The notes: generated by a model from the sequence alone, not told the origin. A stretch of DNA of 64,000 nucleotides from Thalassospira sp. TSL5-1 (GCF_001907695.1 NZ_KV880640.1:186001-250000), one strand, 5' to 3'; positions 55,108 through 64,000 are shown, counted from the first letter of the stretch. Numbers and translations: made by a program.

Positions 55108-56526
55108 TCAGTCTTCGTGACCGGCCCAGGGGCCATGCGGCTCGTCTTTGCCATCCACACGTTCAAAGCCATGTGCGCCAAAATAGTCACGCTGCGCCTG
55201 GATCATATTGGCCGATGTGCGACGGGTCCGAACCGTGTCAAACCAGGAAAGGCCAGCCGCCAGCGCCGGGACCGCAATACCTGCACGGGTGGCGGCAATC
55301 ACGGTATCGCGCAAATCTGCTTCGCATTCTTTCAGCAGGCCGGAGAAAGGCTCGGCGAAAATCAGGTTATCGCCCGGGTTGTTGGTCAGCGCCGTGGCCA
55401 TGTCATTGAGCATGTCAGAGCGAATGATGCAGCCTTCGCGCCAGACACGGGCAATGGCGGGCATTGGCAAATCCCATTTAAAGTGGGCTGCGGCGGCTGC
55501 CAGCATCTCAAATCCCTGCGCATAACACAGGATTTTCCCGGCAATCAGGGCATTTTCAAGGGTTTGGGCGGCAACGCCTTCGCCTTCCAGCGCCTTTTGC
55601 GCATCACCAAAATGCTCTGCGCCGCGCTGGCGCATTTCAAGACGAGCCGAAAGGTTACGGGCCGCAACAGCGGCCTCAATCACGGGAACAGGCACGGCAA
55701 GCTGCTGGGCCTCAATCGCGGTCCAGCGACCAGTTCCCTTTTGGCCTGCTTTATCCAGGATAACATCAAGCATGGCATTGCCCGAAATCGGGTCATTGGC
55801 GCGCGAAACCTTGGCCGAAATCTCGATCAGATAGGATTCAAGCCGGCCCTTGTTCCAGCCTTCAAACACATCGGCAACCTGCGGGGCTTTATAGCCCATG
55901 CCGTCGCGCATCAGGCTGTAAACCTCGGCGATCATTTGCATGTCGGCATATTCGATGCCGTTATGCACCATTTTTACAAAATGGCCCGCACCGCCCGGAC
56001 CCATCAGCGATGCACAGGGCGTGCCTTCATATTTGGCGGAAATGGCTTCAAGCATCGGGGCAACACGCTGCCAGTCGGCCTCCGTACCACCGACCATGAT
56101 GGACGGGCCATGCCGTGCGCCGCTTTCGCCACCCGAAACACCAATGCCGATGAAACCGAACTTTTCATTCCGGGCCCGTTCGGCACGCCGTTCGGTGTCA
56201 TAGAAATTGGCATTGCCGGCATCAATGATCAGGTCGTCCGCGCCCAGCAGCGGCTTCAGCGCATCGATATGGTCATCCACGACCGAACCTGCCGGCACCA
56301 TCAGAATAATCACGCGCGGTGCCGCAATCGCGGCGACAAAATTTTCCAGGCTATCGGTCGGCGTCAGGCGCGATGCAAGGTCGCCAGCATTTTTGACAAA
56401 CGCATCGGTGACACTTCCGGTCCGGTTATAAACGGCGAGTGCATGCCCCTTTTCGGCAATATTCAGTGACAGGGCCGCGCCCATCGTTCCCAAACCAATC
56501 AAACCTACCTGAGGCTGTTCCGACAT
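55108..56526 (-). CDS. gnd: 6-phosphogluconate dehydrogenase, decarboxylating
   Basis: This 472-residue enzyme of the oxidative pentose-phosphate pathway converts 6-phosphogluconate to ribulose 5-phosphate with NADP. The Rossmann start GLIGLGTMG, the substrate loop GVSGGESGARHGPSIM (in part VSGGESGARHG) and the family signature ILDKAGQKGTGRW are all present, and the length is standard for the long form. I chose the ATG at 56526, with AGGA 8 bases upstream, because the protein then starts just before the cofactor motif; an in-frame extension to 56604 is unlikely. It is divergent from a FadR-type regulator. Confidence 0.95.
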   Translation of the reverse strand: MSEQPQVGLIGLGTMGAALSLNIAEKGHALAVYNRTGSVTDAFVKNAGDLASRLTPTDSLENFVAAIAAPRVIILMVPAGSVVDDHIDALKPLLGADDLIIDAGNANFYDTERRAERARNEKFGFIGIGVSGGESGARHGPSIMVGGTEADWQRVAPMLEAISAKYEGTPCASLMGPGGAGHFVKMVHNGIEYADMQMIAEVYSLMRDGMGYKAPQVADVFEGWNKGRLESYLIEISAKVSRANDPISGNAMLDVILDKAGQKGTGRWTAIEAQQLAVPVPVIEAAVAARNLSARLEMRQRGAEHFGDAQKALEGEGVAAQTLENALIAGKILCYAQGFEMLAAAAAHFKWDLPMPAIARVWREGCIIRSDMLNDMATALTNNPGDNLIFAEPFSGLLKECEADLRDTVIAATRAGIAVPALAAGLSWFDTVRTRRTSANMIQAQRDYFGAHGFERVDGKDEPHGPWAGHED

Positions 56527-56873
56527 GTTCACTTTCCTATTTCTGATCTGGTGGGCCAAGAAGAACAGCATAGTGCACTGCCCGTCTTTTTTTCCGTTCA
56601 ACAATCAACATATGCCCGTTGGCAATGCCTATCCTATGCGTGAAACGCACAAGTTACCCATATTGTTCTTAAACAATAACAGGGTGATACCGTAATTTGC
56701 GCGCTTAACATAGCGTGTAGATAGCAATTTCGCACCTGTTTGCAGCGACGATTTTAAATTCATTTGCGAAAATTTCTCCCTGCCCTGCATTTTTGCCATC
56801 AAATATTTCCCGCCGGTGACATGGTGGAATTTTGTTTGTATGTTTATCTGATAAAGCAGAAAGGTCCTTGAAA
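56527..56873. other. Divergent region between gnd and FadR-type regulator
   Basis: These 347 bases carry the promoters of both genes. The clear structure is the palindrome at 56661-56678, listed separately. No gene is seen. A frame upstream of the chosen regulator start reaches 56832 without support. Confidence 0.5.
56661..56678. promoter_or_regulatory. Palindromic candidate operator
   Basis: TATTGTT-CTTA-AACAATA is a perfect 7-4-7 palindrome, midway between the divergent gnd and GntR-family genes. Position and symmetry fit a dimeric repressor site, perhaps for the adjacent FadR-type regulator. Confidence 0.45.
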
Positions 56874-57632
56874 ATGCGCGCTTCCCGCCCCCTTCGACAT
56901 ATGACCCCCATTGCCGGAACCATCGAAATACGCGGTATTATTGGCACCGTGGTGGCCCGTTTGGGCGAACGCATTGTCAGCGGTGAATGGCCGGAAGGGT
57001 CCGCGATCGCCAAAGAGGCCGATCTGGTGACGGAACTTGATGTCAGCCGTTCGGTGATCCGCGAGGCCTGCCGCATTTTAACGGCAAAGGGGCTTATCCG
57101 CTCCCGCACATCGGATGGCACACGGGTTTTACCCCGGTCAGAATGGCGCATGCTGGACCCCGATGTGATGGATTGGCGTCTTCGTGCCGGGGACCGGGAC
57201 GGATTACTACGTGACCTTTTAAAATTCTGCCTGATTTTGGAACCGGGCATTGTTGAACATGCCTCGATGATGGCTGATACAGAAGCGCGGCAAAAAGTTG
57301 ATGACGCATGGCAGGCCAAAAAGGATACTTACCGGGACCAAAGTGCCAATGAACATGACCGCCGTGCTGCCCTTATTGGCGCAGACCTGGCCTTTCATCA
57401 GGCCCTGATCAATGCCGCCGGTTCAGAATTGATTGACCAGATCTTCCCTGCGATCAGTTCAGCCCTGGAACTGATGTGGGAACAACATCCACCCGCATTG
57501 AGCCTGGCGGACGGGCAACCGGAAATGGAACTGTATGAAGGTGTTTATTACGCCTTTTGCCAGCAAAATCCGCAGGAAGTGGGCCACGCAATGCGCACAC
57601 TAATCGAGCATATTATCGCGCGGCACACCTAA
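56874..57632 (+). CDS. GntR family, FadR-subfamily regulator
   Basis: This regulator has about 252 residues. The N-terminal GntR winged helix-turn-helix covers about 22-85, with EADLVTELDVSRSVIREACRIL (in part ELDVSRSVIREA). A helical FCD ligand domain follows, in which the metal-binding histidines are likely those of AFHQAL and the C-terminal GHAMRTLIEHI. I chose the ATG at 56874, with AAGG 9 bases upstream. Family members sense sugar acids or other carboxylates. Neighbours gnd and the TRAP-lyase operon make gluconate-like or dicarboxylate control plausible, but this is unproven. Confidence 0.86.
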   Translation: MRASRPLRHMTPIAGTIEIRGIIGTVVARLGERIVSGEWPEGSAIAKEADLVTELDVSRSVIREACRILTAKGLIRSRTSDGTRVLPRSEWRMLDPDVMDWRLRAGDRDGLLRDLLKFCLILEPGIVEHASMMADTEARQKVDDAWQAKKDTYRDQSANEHDRRAALIGADLAFHQALINAAGSELIDQIFPAISSALELMWEQHPPALSLADGQPEMELYEGVYYAFCQQNPQEVGHAMRTLIEHIIARHT

Positions 57633-57649
57633 CGGGCAATACGCCGCCC

Positions 57650-58519
57650 TTACCCCCTACGCGAGGTCGAATATTTTTCCGACTGTTCGTAATAATCATC
57701 AAAGCCGATGCGCTGGCGCAATTCTTCCCAGTTCATCAACATATGATCACGGGGCTGCCCGGCCTTGAGCAATTGCAGGGTTTCCACCATTGCCTTCATC
57801 GCCGATGCCATCAGAGACAGGGGATAAGCCGCAATTTTAAAACCGATTTCGCGCAATTCCTCGGGCGACAGATCCGGTGTTTCCCCGCCTTCAAGGATAT
57901 TTGCCATTTTGGCACCGGGGAGGGCCTCGCAAATGCTGCGCATTTCATCAACTGATTTTGGGGCTTCGACAAACAGGATATCAGCCCCAAGTTCCGCAAA
58001 ATGCGCGGCCCGGTCAATCGCCTCGCCCAGGCCATGTTCATGCCGCGCATCGGTGCGGGCGAGAATTAAAATATCCGCTCCTTCTGCGCGTGCATCCACA
58101 GCGGCACGGATGCGATCAAATGCCTCGTCCCGGCCGACCACTTCCTTGCCCTTGGTATGGCCGCAGCGTTTCGGGGCGACCTGATCCTCGATCATGATGG
58201 CGGCACAACCGGCCTTGGCAAAGCCCTGCACCGTGCGCTTCACATTCATGGCATTGCCATATCCGGTATCGCCATCGGCAATCACGGGGATGGAAACCGC
58301 ATCGGTAACGTTGCGGGCCTGATCCAACACCTCGCCATAGGACATCAAGCCCAAATCGGGCGCGCCAATGCGGGCAGCCGCCGCCGAGAAACCCGACATG
58401 AAGGTCAGATCAAATCCCTGCTGCTGGATCAGTTTTGCCGACAGCGCGTCAAAACAGCAAGGCATGGTGATCAGTTCGTCGCGCTCCAGCATGGCGCGAA
58501 GAGTATTGGCAGGTGTCAT
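57650..58519 (-). CDS. Isocitrate lyase / PEP mutase superfamily lyase
   Basis: This protein has about 289 residues and the TIM-barrel PEP mutase/isocitrate lyase fold. The metal-site motif is visible as ADGDTGYGN, then IEDQVAPKRCGHTKGK with the catalytic KRCGH loop, as in C-C bond lyases such as 2-methylisocitrate lyase and dimethylmalate lyase. Phosphonate mutases lack that loop form. It is the last gene after the TRAP permease, so the imported carboxylate is probably its substrate or its precursor. The ATG at 58519 and a GTG at 58528 (which overlaps the permease stop) are both possible starts, and neither has a good ribosome-binding site. Confidence 0.82.
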   Translation of the reverse strand: MTPANTLRAMLERDELITMPCCFDALSAKLIQQQGFDLTFMSGFSAAAARIGAPDLGLMSYGEVLDQARNVTDAVSIPVIADGDTGYGNAMNVKRTVQGFAKAGCAAIMIEDQVAPKRCGHTKGKEVVGRDEAFDRIRAAVDARAEGADILILARTDARHEHGLGEAIDRAAHFAELGADILFVEAPKSVDEMRSICEALPGAKMANILEGGETPDLSPEELREIGFKIAAYPLSLMASAMKAMVETLQLLKAGQPRDHMLMNWEELRQRIGFDDYYEQSEKYSTSRRG

Positions 58520-58524
58520 GATTT

Positions 58525-59955
58525 TCACAGTTTAAACGGAATATAAAGGGCCAGATCCGGCCACACATACAAGATCGCGGCGGTCAGAAACATCAGGAGG
58601 ATGAAGGGGAACACCCCCTTTGAGACTTCGCCAAGCGGTGTTCGTGCGACTGACTGAATAACATACAGGTTCATGCCGACTGGCGGTGTAATCAGGGCGC
58701 ATTCAACCATGATCACCATGTAAACCCCAAACCAGATTGGATCAATGCCCAACGCGACAGCCGCAGGCAGCAAAACCGGCGTCATGATCAGCACCATTGA
58801 CAGGGCTTCAAATACCAGGCCCATCAACAGCAGAACAACCGAAACGACCAGCACGAACCCAAGCTGGGTATCGACATTGTGGCTGATCAAAACCGAAATA
58901 TCCTGCGGAATGCGATACAGGGTGATCGCCTTGCCAAAAACCTTGGCCCCGGCAATGATCAGGATCACCGCAACCGTGGTTGCCATGCTTTCAAAGACGG
59001 CCTTTTTAATGCCGTCCCAACTTAAGGCAGGCATTACCACCCGAATATCCATGCGGGTAACAAGGCGGTCAAACCCGCGAAACAGGCCAAAAACAAGCAG
59101 AGGCAGCAGGATGTAACCAATGACCGGCGCCTGCCCCTTAAACACCATATAATAAACCGCATCGGCCAAAAGCATGCTGGCGGGCAAGCGCACAACCGGA
59201 ATGGTGATGGCAAGGGCGGAGGCAAAGCCAATCGCGGCGGCCTCGGTCGGGGTAAAGGCACCGCCATAAATACCGGCAATGATCAGCACCGCGAGCAGGA
59301 TTGCCGGGAAGGCCTTGAAGGTCGCGCTCCAGCGTTCGTTCCAGGACTTTTTCGCTTCCGGCACCTGCCCGCCCAAACGGGCATAAACCATCGAAAACAC
59401 GATAAACAGCACCAGCAGGGCAATGCCCGGGCCAATACCGGCTAAAAACAGCGAAATAACGGATTCTTCGGTGACAAAACCATAAATGATCAGCGGAATG
59501 GACGGCGGAATAAGAATACCCAGCGTCCCACCTGCCGCCAGCAGGCCATAAACAAAGCGTTTATTATAACCCCGATTGATCATTTCCGGGATGGCAACCG
59601 TGCCAATCGTTGCCGCTGTGGCAACCGACGAACCCGAAATGGCGGCAAAAACCCCACAGGACAAAATCGTTGCGACCGCAAGACCCCCCGGCCAATGCCC
59701 GACCCAGGCACTAACCGCAGCAAACAGATCCTTGCCAACCCCGGCCTGCAACAGCACATTCGACATCAGCAAAAACAGCGGCACGGCCAGCAGGATAAAG
59801 CCATCCAGCGTGGACAAAATCGCCTGCGGTGCCATAAGCGGTGAAAAACCGCCCAGCACCAGCATGGCAAGGCCCAGGCCCCCCAGGGCAAAGGCCACTG
59901 GCACCCGAATAAGCAGAACCGCAAACAGGGCGATCAGGGTGAGGATAATGGTCAT
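58525..59955 (-). CDS. dctM: TRAP transporter large permease (DctM-like)
   Basis: This 476-residue membrane protein is of the TRAP DctM family and drives sodium-dependent import with its small partner. Visible family blocks are GPLFLLMSN-like VPLFLLMSN, SGSSVATAATIGTVAIPEM (in part SGSSVATAATIG), GTLGILIPPSIPLIIYG (in part LGILIPPSIPL) and the C-terminal TPPVGMNLYV. It is about 45 residues longer than usual because of an insertion with one extra hydrophobic segment near residues 265-295. Its start overlaps the small-permease gene by 4 bases. Confidence 0.9.
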   Translation of the reverse strand: MTIILTLIALFAVLLIRVPVAFALGGLGLAMLVLGGFSPLMAPQAILSTLDGFILLAVPLFLLMSNVLLQAGVGKDLFAAVSAWVGHWPGGLAVATILSCGVFAAISGSSVATAATIGTVAIPEMINRGYNKRFVYGLLAAGGTLGILIPPSIPLIIYGFVTEESVISLFLAGIGPGIALLVLFIVFSMVYARLGGQVPEAKKSWNERWSATFKAFPAILLAVLIIAGIYGGAFTPTEAAAIGFASALAITIPVVRLPASMLLADAVYYMVFKGQAPVIGYILLPLLVFGLFRGFDRLVTRMDIRVVMPALSWDGIKKAVFESMATTVAVILIIAGAKVFGKAITLYRIPQDISVLISHNVDTQLGFVLVVSVVLLLMGLVFEALSMVLIMTPVLLPAAVALGIDPIWFGVYMVIMVECALITPPVGMNLYVIQSVARTPLGEVSKGVFPFILLMFLTAAILYVWPDLALYIPFKL

Positions 59956-60440
59956 TCATGCACCCCTTGCGGAATTTCACGGCCCATCAAAATACTGGCA
60001 ATCTCGATGACGGCCTGAAGGGCCAACAGGGCAAAACCCACAAAAACCGGCAATTCGGAAATCCAGGTTGGCAGGTCCAGCATCGAGCCGGTGGTGCGGC
60101 CGCGCTCCAGGCTTTCAAAAAATATGCCATAGCCTTTCCAGGCGACAACAACCGAAAAAGTCCCCACCACAAGCATGGCCAAAATTTCGAGTACGCACTG
60201 CATTTTTGGGCTGCACAGCCGGGTGACGGCATCAACCGCAATATGCCGACGTGCGGCAAGCGCCCAGGGCATACCAATAAGCGAACCCCATATCAGGCAT
60301 AGCTGAGAAAGCTCGGCCGCCCAAATGGTGGGACGCACGAAAAAATACCGCGCGACAACTTCCCAGCTCAACATCAGCCCTGCCGCAACAAACAGCAGCG
60401 CCCCTATCCAGGCCAGTGCAACAATAAATCGGTCATACAT
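59952..60440 (-). CDS. dctQ: TRAP transporter small permease (DctQ-like)
   Basis: This 162-residue protein has four predicted helices and the DctQ pattern: an early WEVVARYFFVRPTIWAAELSQ region (in parts WEVVARYFF and WAAELSQ) and the RRHIAVDAV motif. It forms the membrane complex with DctM, whose gene overlaps by 4 bases. A terminator-like hairpin and 147 bases separate it from the binding-protein gene upstream. Confidence 0.87.
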   Translation of the reverse strand: MYDRFIVALAWIGALLFVAAGLMLSWEVVARYFFVRPTIWAAELSQLCLIWGSLIGMPWALAARRHIAVDAVTRLCSPKMQCVLEILAMLVVGTFSVVVAWKGYGIFFESLERGRTTGSMLDLPTWISELPVFVGFALLALQAVIEIASILMGREIPQGVHE

Positions 60441-60525
60441 TGTGGGACTTTACGCGAAGGCCGGTTGATCCGTACCCTCGCCTTTCCTTTAATGGAAATT
60501 CAAAACGAATTGGGTTTTCAAAACA

Positions 60526-60561
60526 GGAACACCGCCAGCATATGACTGGCGGCGGTGTTCC
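60526..60561 (-). terminator. Terminator-like hairpin after dctP
   Basis: An 11-bp perfect stem (60526-60536 with 60551-60561) encloses a 14-base loop that offers further pairing. On the minus strand it lies 26 bases after the dctP stop and is followed by TGTTTTG. It probably ends part of the dctP transcripts before the permease genes. Confidence 0.72.
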
Positions 60562-60587
60562 ATTCAAAGGCTTATAAAATCGTCAAA

Positions 60588-61577
60588 TCAGAGCTTTTTG
60601 GCCGCATCAAAGACCTGCTTGCCAAGATCGCCTGATTCTTTGAGGAAGGAATCATAAACCGGCTGCGAAACCGCGCGCCACTGTTTCAGTTCCTCTTCGG
60701 TCGGGGTGTAAATGGTCATCCCGTTTTTTTCAGATTCCTTGAAGGCTTCAGCTTCAATCGCGCTCATGCGGTCGCGCACATCTTTTTCGGCATCGCGCGA
60801 CGCTGCGGTAATGATGGCACGCTGATCATCGGTCAGGCTGTTCCAGAAATCGGTATTGATCATGACGATGAATTCAACATCCGCCAGGTTGGTGACGGTC
60901 ACGGTATCCATCACCTCCCACAATTTACGCGATTTCACACCGGAAATACCGGTCATGCCGATATCAACCGTGCCACGCTGATAGGCCAGATACTGTTCGG
61001 ACCCGGAAATCAAAGTCGGCGCACCACCGGCGGCTTCAACAAACTGGCCTAACGACTTGCCAAAAACACGGACTTTTTTACCTTCAAGGTCTTTCGGCGT
61101 ATGGATCGGTGCGCCCTTGGAGAGCATGATGGTGCCCCCATAAGCCTGCCACCACAAAACGGTTGATCCAGTATCGGCAATTGCTTTGTCCAACGGTTCG
61201 CGCACGGGCGACCCGGGGGCAACAGCGGCGCGGACTTTTTCTTCTGAATCGATCAGGAACGGCTGATAGAACACATCAACAGCGGGCACATCACCCGCAT
61301 AGCGCGTTAAGGAAGCCGAGCCCATTTCAATGGAGCCAGAGCCAACCGCGCTGGGAATTTCCTTGTCTTTGTAAAGGGTTGCCGAATCATAAATTTCAAC
61401 GGCGATGCTGCCGTTTGATTTCTCTTCGACTTCTTTTTTAAACAGATCCAGATTCTGAACAATGTGGCTCTTGGGGGGAAGCTGGGATGCGATGCGTAAT
61501 GTAACATCTGCCGCCTGTGCCGTTCCACAGACCCCTACCGCTGCCATCAAGGCCGCGATCATGGCAATTCTTTTCAT
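60588..61577 (-). CDS. dctP: TRAP transporter substrate-binding protein (DctP-like)
   Basis: This 329-residue periplasmic protein has a signal peptide (MKRIAMIAALMAAVG) cleaved after AQA near residue 22. The mature part has the DctP features: LRIASQLPPKSHI, the LEGKKVRVFG block, and the carboxylate-binding arginine of that region (KVRVFGK). AGAGGG lies before the ATG. Neighbours suggest a branched or hydroxylated dicarboxylate that feeds the PEP-mutase-family lyase. It is the first gene of the operon. Confidence 0.9.
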   Translation of the reverse strand: MKRIAMIAALMAAVGVCGTAQAADVTLRIASQLPPKSHIVQNLDLFKKEVEEKSNGSIAVEIYDSATLYKDKEIPSAVGSGSIEMGSASLTRYAGDVPAVDVFYQPFLIDSEEKVRAAVAPGSPVREPLDKAIADTGSTVLWWQAYGGTIMLSKGAPIHTPKDLEGKKVRVFGKSLGQFVEAAGGAPTLISGSEQYLAYQRGTVDIGMTGISGVKSRKLWEVMDTVTVTNLADVEFIVMINTDFWNSLTDDQRAIITAASRDAEKDVRDRMSAIEAEAFKESEKNGMTIYTPTEEELKQWRAVSQPVYDSFLKESGDLGKQVFDAAKKL

Positions 61578-61847
61578 GTTGGACGCCCTCTGGGTTTTTT
61601 AATTACAATCAAGTCAAATCATGCGCGAAGATGATCCAATTTGCCCCGAAGGTTCAACATTTTTTCGTCATAATGTGCGATTTAAGCCTGTAAATGCTCC
61701 CAACGCAGCTTATTTGCTTAACTTTTGCGTGTAATTTTTGCCATCACACCCGCATGATCTGCATACGACATCATCCTACGGGTTATTTGGATTAAACACT
61801 GTTCGCGCCAAAACAGATTCCCGGTCAGGCGGTTTGCTGGGCCCATA

Positions 61848-62777
61848 TTAATCGCGAAACGGATCGGGAATTTGCGTTTTAAGGTCGCTGCGCCGCACCT
61901 GCTCCAGAAAGGCCATCGCGGCGGGGGATAATGTGCGCCCGGAACGCCAGATAAGACCAATATCGCGCAACAGCTCTGGCTGGCCCAAAGGGCGAAAAAC
62001 AAGCGGTTCGCGCCCCAAAACCGGCAATGTCAGGGCTGGCAGGGCGGTAACACCCAATCCCTGCGACACAAAAGCCCCTGCTGTTGCAAGATGGGAAACT
62101 TCAAAACGGGGACGAAACACCAAACCCCGCTGGGCACAGGCGGCATCGGTCAGGGTGCGCACACTGGTCCCGGTCGCCATTGCCACAAAGGGCTGACTGA
62201 CCAGTTCCTGCCACGAATAAGGACGCCTTTCATCCAGCGCCCCGCCAGGTGCCCCAACCGCAACAAAACGGTCGGTTAGAAGTTTTTGAAACGATAAACG
62301 GTCCGAAACCTCAACCGCACCAGCAGTAAAGCCCAAATCCGCCTGCCCCAATTCGACCTCGCGGATAATACCGTTCGATAAGGCATCGTTGATTTGCACA
62401 TCAACATCAGGATGGGCATCCAAAAATGTTTGCACCAACCGGGGCAACAAACCCGCCGTGACAGACGGCAAACCGGCAATGGTCAAACGGCCACGCCGGG
62501 CGGCCTGATAGGCCGTAAATTCCACCATCGCATTTTCGGTGGTATTTAAAATCCGTTCGGCCAGCCGCAAAAATACCTGGCCCTGCGGTGTCAGCGTGAC
62601 ATTTCGGGTATCGCGGTCAAACAAACGTGCGCCCACCCGTCCCTCCAGGCGCGTGATCTGACGGCTCAGGGCGGAGGGCGATAAACCAATCACTTCGGCA
62701 GCATTGCGAAAACTGCCATTATCAACCAGGGCACGGAAGGCCCGCATTTCATCAATATCAACATTAATGCGTTTCAT
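61848..62777 (-). CDS. LysR family transcriptional regulator
   Basis: This 309-residue LysR protein has an N-terminal helix-turn-helix (FRNAAEVIGLSPSALSRQITRLE, in part LSPSALSRQITRLE) and a type 2 periplasmic-binding fold for an effector. It is divergent from the TAXI binding-protein gene, with 137 bases between, the usual arrangement of a LysR regulator and its target. It also lies 270 bases upstream of dctP on the same strand, so the TRAP operon is a second possible target. Confidence 0.9.
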   Translation of the reverse strand: MKRINVDIDEMRAFRALVDNGSFRNAAEVIGLSPSALSRQITRLEGRVGARLFDRDTRNVTLTPQGQVFLRLAERILNTTENAMVEFTAYQAARRGRLTIAGLPSVTAGLLPRLVQTFLDAHPDVDVQINDALSNGIIREVELGQADLGFTAGAVEVSDRLSFQKLLTDRFVAVGAPGGALDERRPYSWQELVSQPFVAMATGTSVRTLTDAACAQRGLVFRPRFEVSHLATAGAFVSQGLGVTALPALTLPVLGREPLVFRPLGQPELLRDIGLIWRSGRTLSPAAMAFLEQVRRSDLKTQIPDPFRD

Positions 62778-62914
62778 GCACTAATTATCGCGGTTTTTTC
62801 ACTTCAGGCAACAAAACTTATCGGGCACACTTTTGAACGTTGCGAAAAAGAAAACCAATAATCTGTCGTAATATCCATAAAAGCCCGCATGACGGGCAAT
62901 CGGGAGGAAAACCA

Positions 62915-63883
62915 ATGAAACTCAAAACACTCGCGCTTGCGGGCGCCCTTGCTATCGGCCTGTCTTTACCAGCAATGGCGCAGCAAAAACTGCTGATCGG
63001 TTCGACCTCGGCCTCTTCAAGCCACTATGGCTATTTCGTTGCCGTTTCCAAACTGATCAATGAAAAAGCCGACGGCCTTGACTCATCGGTTGTTGAAACC
63101 GGTGCCACGATGGATAACCTGCGCCGGATCGAACGCAACCAGATCGATCTTGGACTTGTCACCACCAATGTTGTCCAACACGCCAAGGTAGGTACGAACA
63201 AATTCAAGGGTCATCCGCTCGATATCGGGCTTTTGTGGGTTTATACCGGCGCGCCGCAAAATGTGATTGTACGCGAAGATTCCGGCGTTAAATCGCTTTC
63301 CGATCTGGCTGGTGTACGCTTTAATCCCGGCATCAAGGGGTCTGCCACCGAAAGCACGACCGAGGCTGTCTTTAAAACCCTGGGCCTGTCGGCAGATTAC
63401 GTGCGCGGTTCCACCACCGACGTGGTTGACATGATCAAGGATAACCGTCTGGCCGGTTATGTAAAATCGGGTGCGGGCGAACGGCTGGACAGCTCGACAC
63501 TGGATATTGCCACCTTCACGCCGATCCGCGTTCTCAGCCTGACCGATGATCAGAAAAAAACACTGTCGGACAAAATGCCCGACATTTCGCTGGTGGATAT
63601 TCCCGCCGGTGCGGCCGATGGCATCCCGGCCTATTCCACCTGGAGCTTTGGCGTGGGTGTTGCCGCGGGCATGAAGCTTTCGGAAGATGCGGCCTATAAA
63701 ATTGTCGATGCCATCATGAGCGACAAAACCGTTCAGGGCGAAGCTATGGCAAGCGTGAAGGGGGCGGACCTGGCAAAACTGACCCTGCAATATGGCACCA
63801 TTCCGCTGCATCCCGGTGCGGCAAAATGGTTCCGCGAACATGGTTATGATATTCCGGCCCGCCTGGACCCGGCCAAAAGCTGA
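62915..63883 (+). CDS. TAXI family TRAP transporter substrate-binding protein
   Basis: This protein has about 322 residues. The signal peptide is MKLKTLALAGALAIG with cleavage after AMA near residue 20. The mature start KLLIGSTSASSSHYGYFVAVSKLIN matches the TAXI family opening, in which the sequence usually reads IGTGGxxGxYY. Family members serve glutamate, 2-oxoglutarate or unknown organic acids. I chose the ATG at 62915 with a strong GGGAGG; an upstream frame to 62840 lacks a site. The following gene, cut by the window edge, should encode the permease. Confidence 0.88.
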   Translation: MKLKTLALAGALAIGLSLPAMAQQKLLIGSTSASSSHYGYFVAVSKLINEKADGLDSSVVETGATMDNLRRIERNQIDLGLVTTNVVQHAKVGTNKFKGHPLDIGLLWVYTGAPQNVIVREDSGVKSLSDLAGVRFNPGIKGSATESTTEAVFKTLGLSADYVRGSTTDVVDMIKDNRLAGYVKSGAGERLDSSTLDIATFTPIRVLSLTDDQKKTLSDKMPDISLVDIPAGAADGIPAYSTWSFGVGVAAGMKLSEDAAYKIVDAIMSDKTVQGEAMASVKGADLAKLTLQYGTIPLHPGAAKWFREHGYDIPARLDPAKS

Positions 63884-63941
63884 TTAATCGCAACATCCCA
63901 CACAACAATAAAAAACGTTATTCACCGGGAGGAAATTCGCC

Positions 63942-64000
63942 ATGCTGATGCGTGTGCAAAACGGGCTTGCAATCCTTGTCGGGGCATTTGTCTTCTATAC
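63942..64000 (+). CDS. Start of next gene, probable transporter membrane subunit (truncated by window)
   Basis: Only 19 codons are visible. A strong GGGAGG precedes the ATG, and the residues MLMRVQNGLAILVGAFVFY begin a hydrophobic helix. Its position 58 bases after a TAXI binding protein suggests a TRAP or tripartite-type small permease, but identity cannot be confirmed from this fragment. Confidence 0.5.
   Translation, partial: MLMRVQNGLAILVGAFVFY

Noticed and set aside
55045..56469. A 474-codon open frame opposite gnd
   Set aside because: It is antisense to a confident 6-phosphogluconate dehydrogenase gene, crosses the terminator and has no recognisable domain.

Overview
The window looks like chromosomal DNA of a marine-type alphaproteobacterium, most likely a Thalassospira-like member of the Rhodospirillales. 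This is inferred from moderate GC content, many ABC, TRAP and TAXI uptake systems, an oxidative xylose route, and protein flavour. No rRNA, tRNA, CRISPR array or insertion sequence was seen.

Layout. 1-2.4 kb: the end of a hexuronate pathway (uxuA, uxuB). 2.9-6.7 kb: a DUF1611 protein coupled to an alanine/ornithine racemase-type PLP enzyme, then a DUF445 membrane protein. 6.7-8.4 kb: a chemoreceptor. 8.9-17.6 kb: a peptide-scavenging island with an M55 D-aminopeptidase, a P1/DmpA peptidase, a GsiABCD-like peptide/glutathione importer and an isoaspartyl peptidase, followed by a LysR regulator. 18.8-33.5 kb: an iron island with a Fur box, ECF sigma factor, FecR, TonB receptor, and a nine-gene coupled run for NRPS-independent siderophore synthesis, export and uptake. 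33.5-36.3 kb: a small membrane protein and katG. 37-41 kb: an ornithine-cyclodeaminase-family reductase with a threonine-dehydratase-family enzyme, a MocR regulator and a DUF983 protein. 41.1-49.1 kb: ROK regulator, xylose ABC importer, xylose dehydrogenase and a YjhG-type xylonate dehydratase. 49.1-53.4 kb: a second FecBCD-type importer and a BASS symporter. 53.4-55.1 kb: a gene-poor patch with one unrecognised gene. 55.1-64 kb: 6-phosphogluconate dehydrogenase, a FadR-type regulator, a PEP-mutase/isocitrate-lyase family lyase with a DctPQM TRAP system, a LysR regulator, and the start of a TAXI-TRAP operon.

The most interesting system is the siderophore locus. It carries SbnH-, SbnA- and SbnI-like genes, as in staphyloferrin B synthesis. 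Where SbnB would be expected it has an octopine/nopaline dehydrogenase-family enzyme, and it has a single, motif-divergent IucA/IucC synthetase. The SbnA product in the staphyloferrin pathway is itself opine-like, so the dehydrogenase could release 2,3-diaminopropionate from it, or it could build an opine unit into the product. A second theme is strong hairpins placed directly after substrate-binding-protein genes in three separate transport operons.
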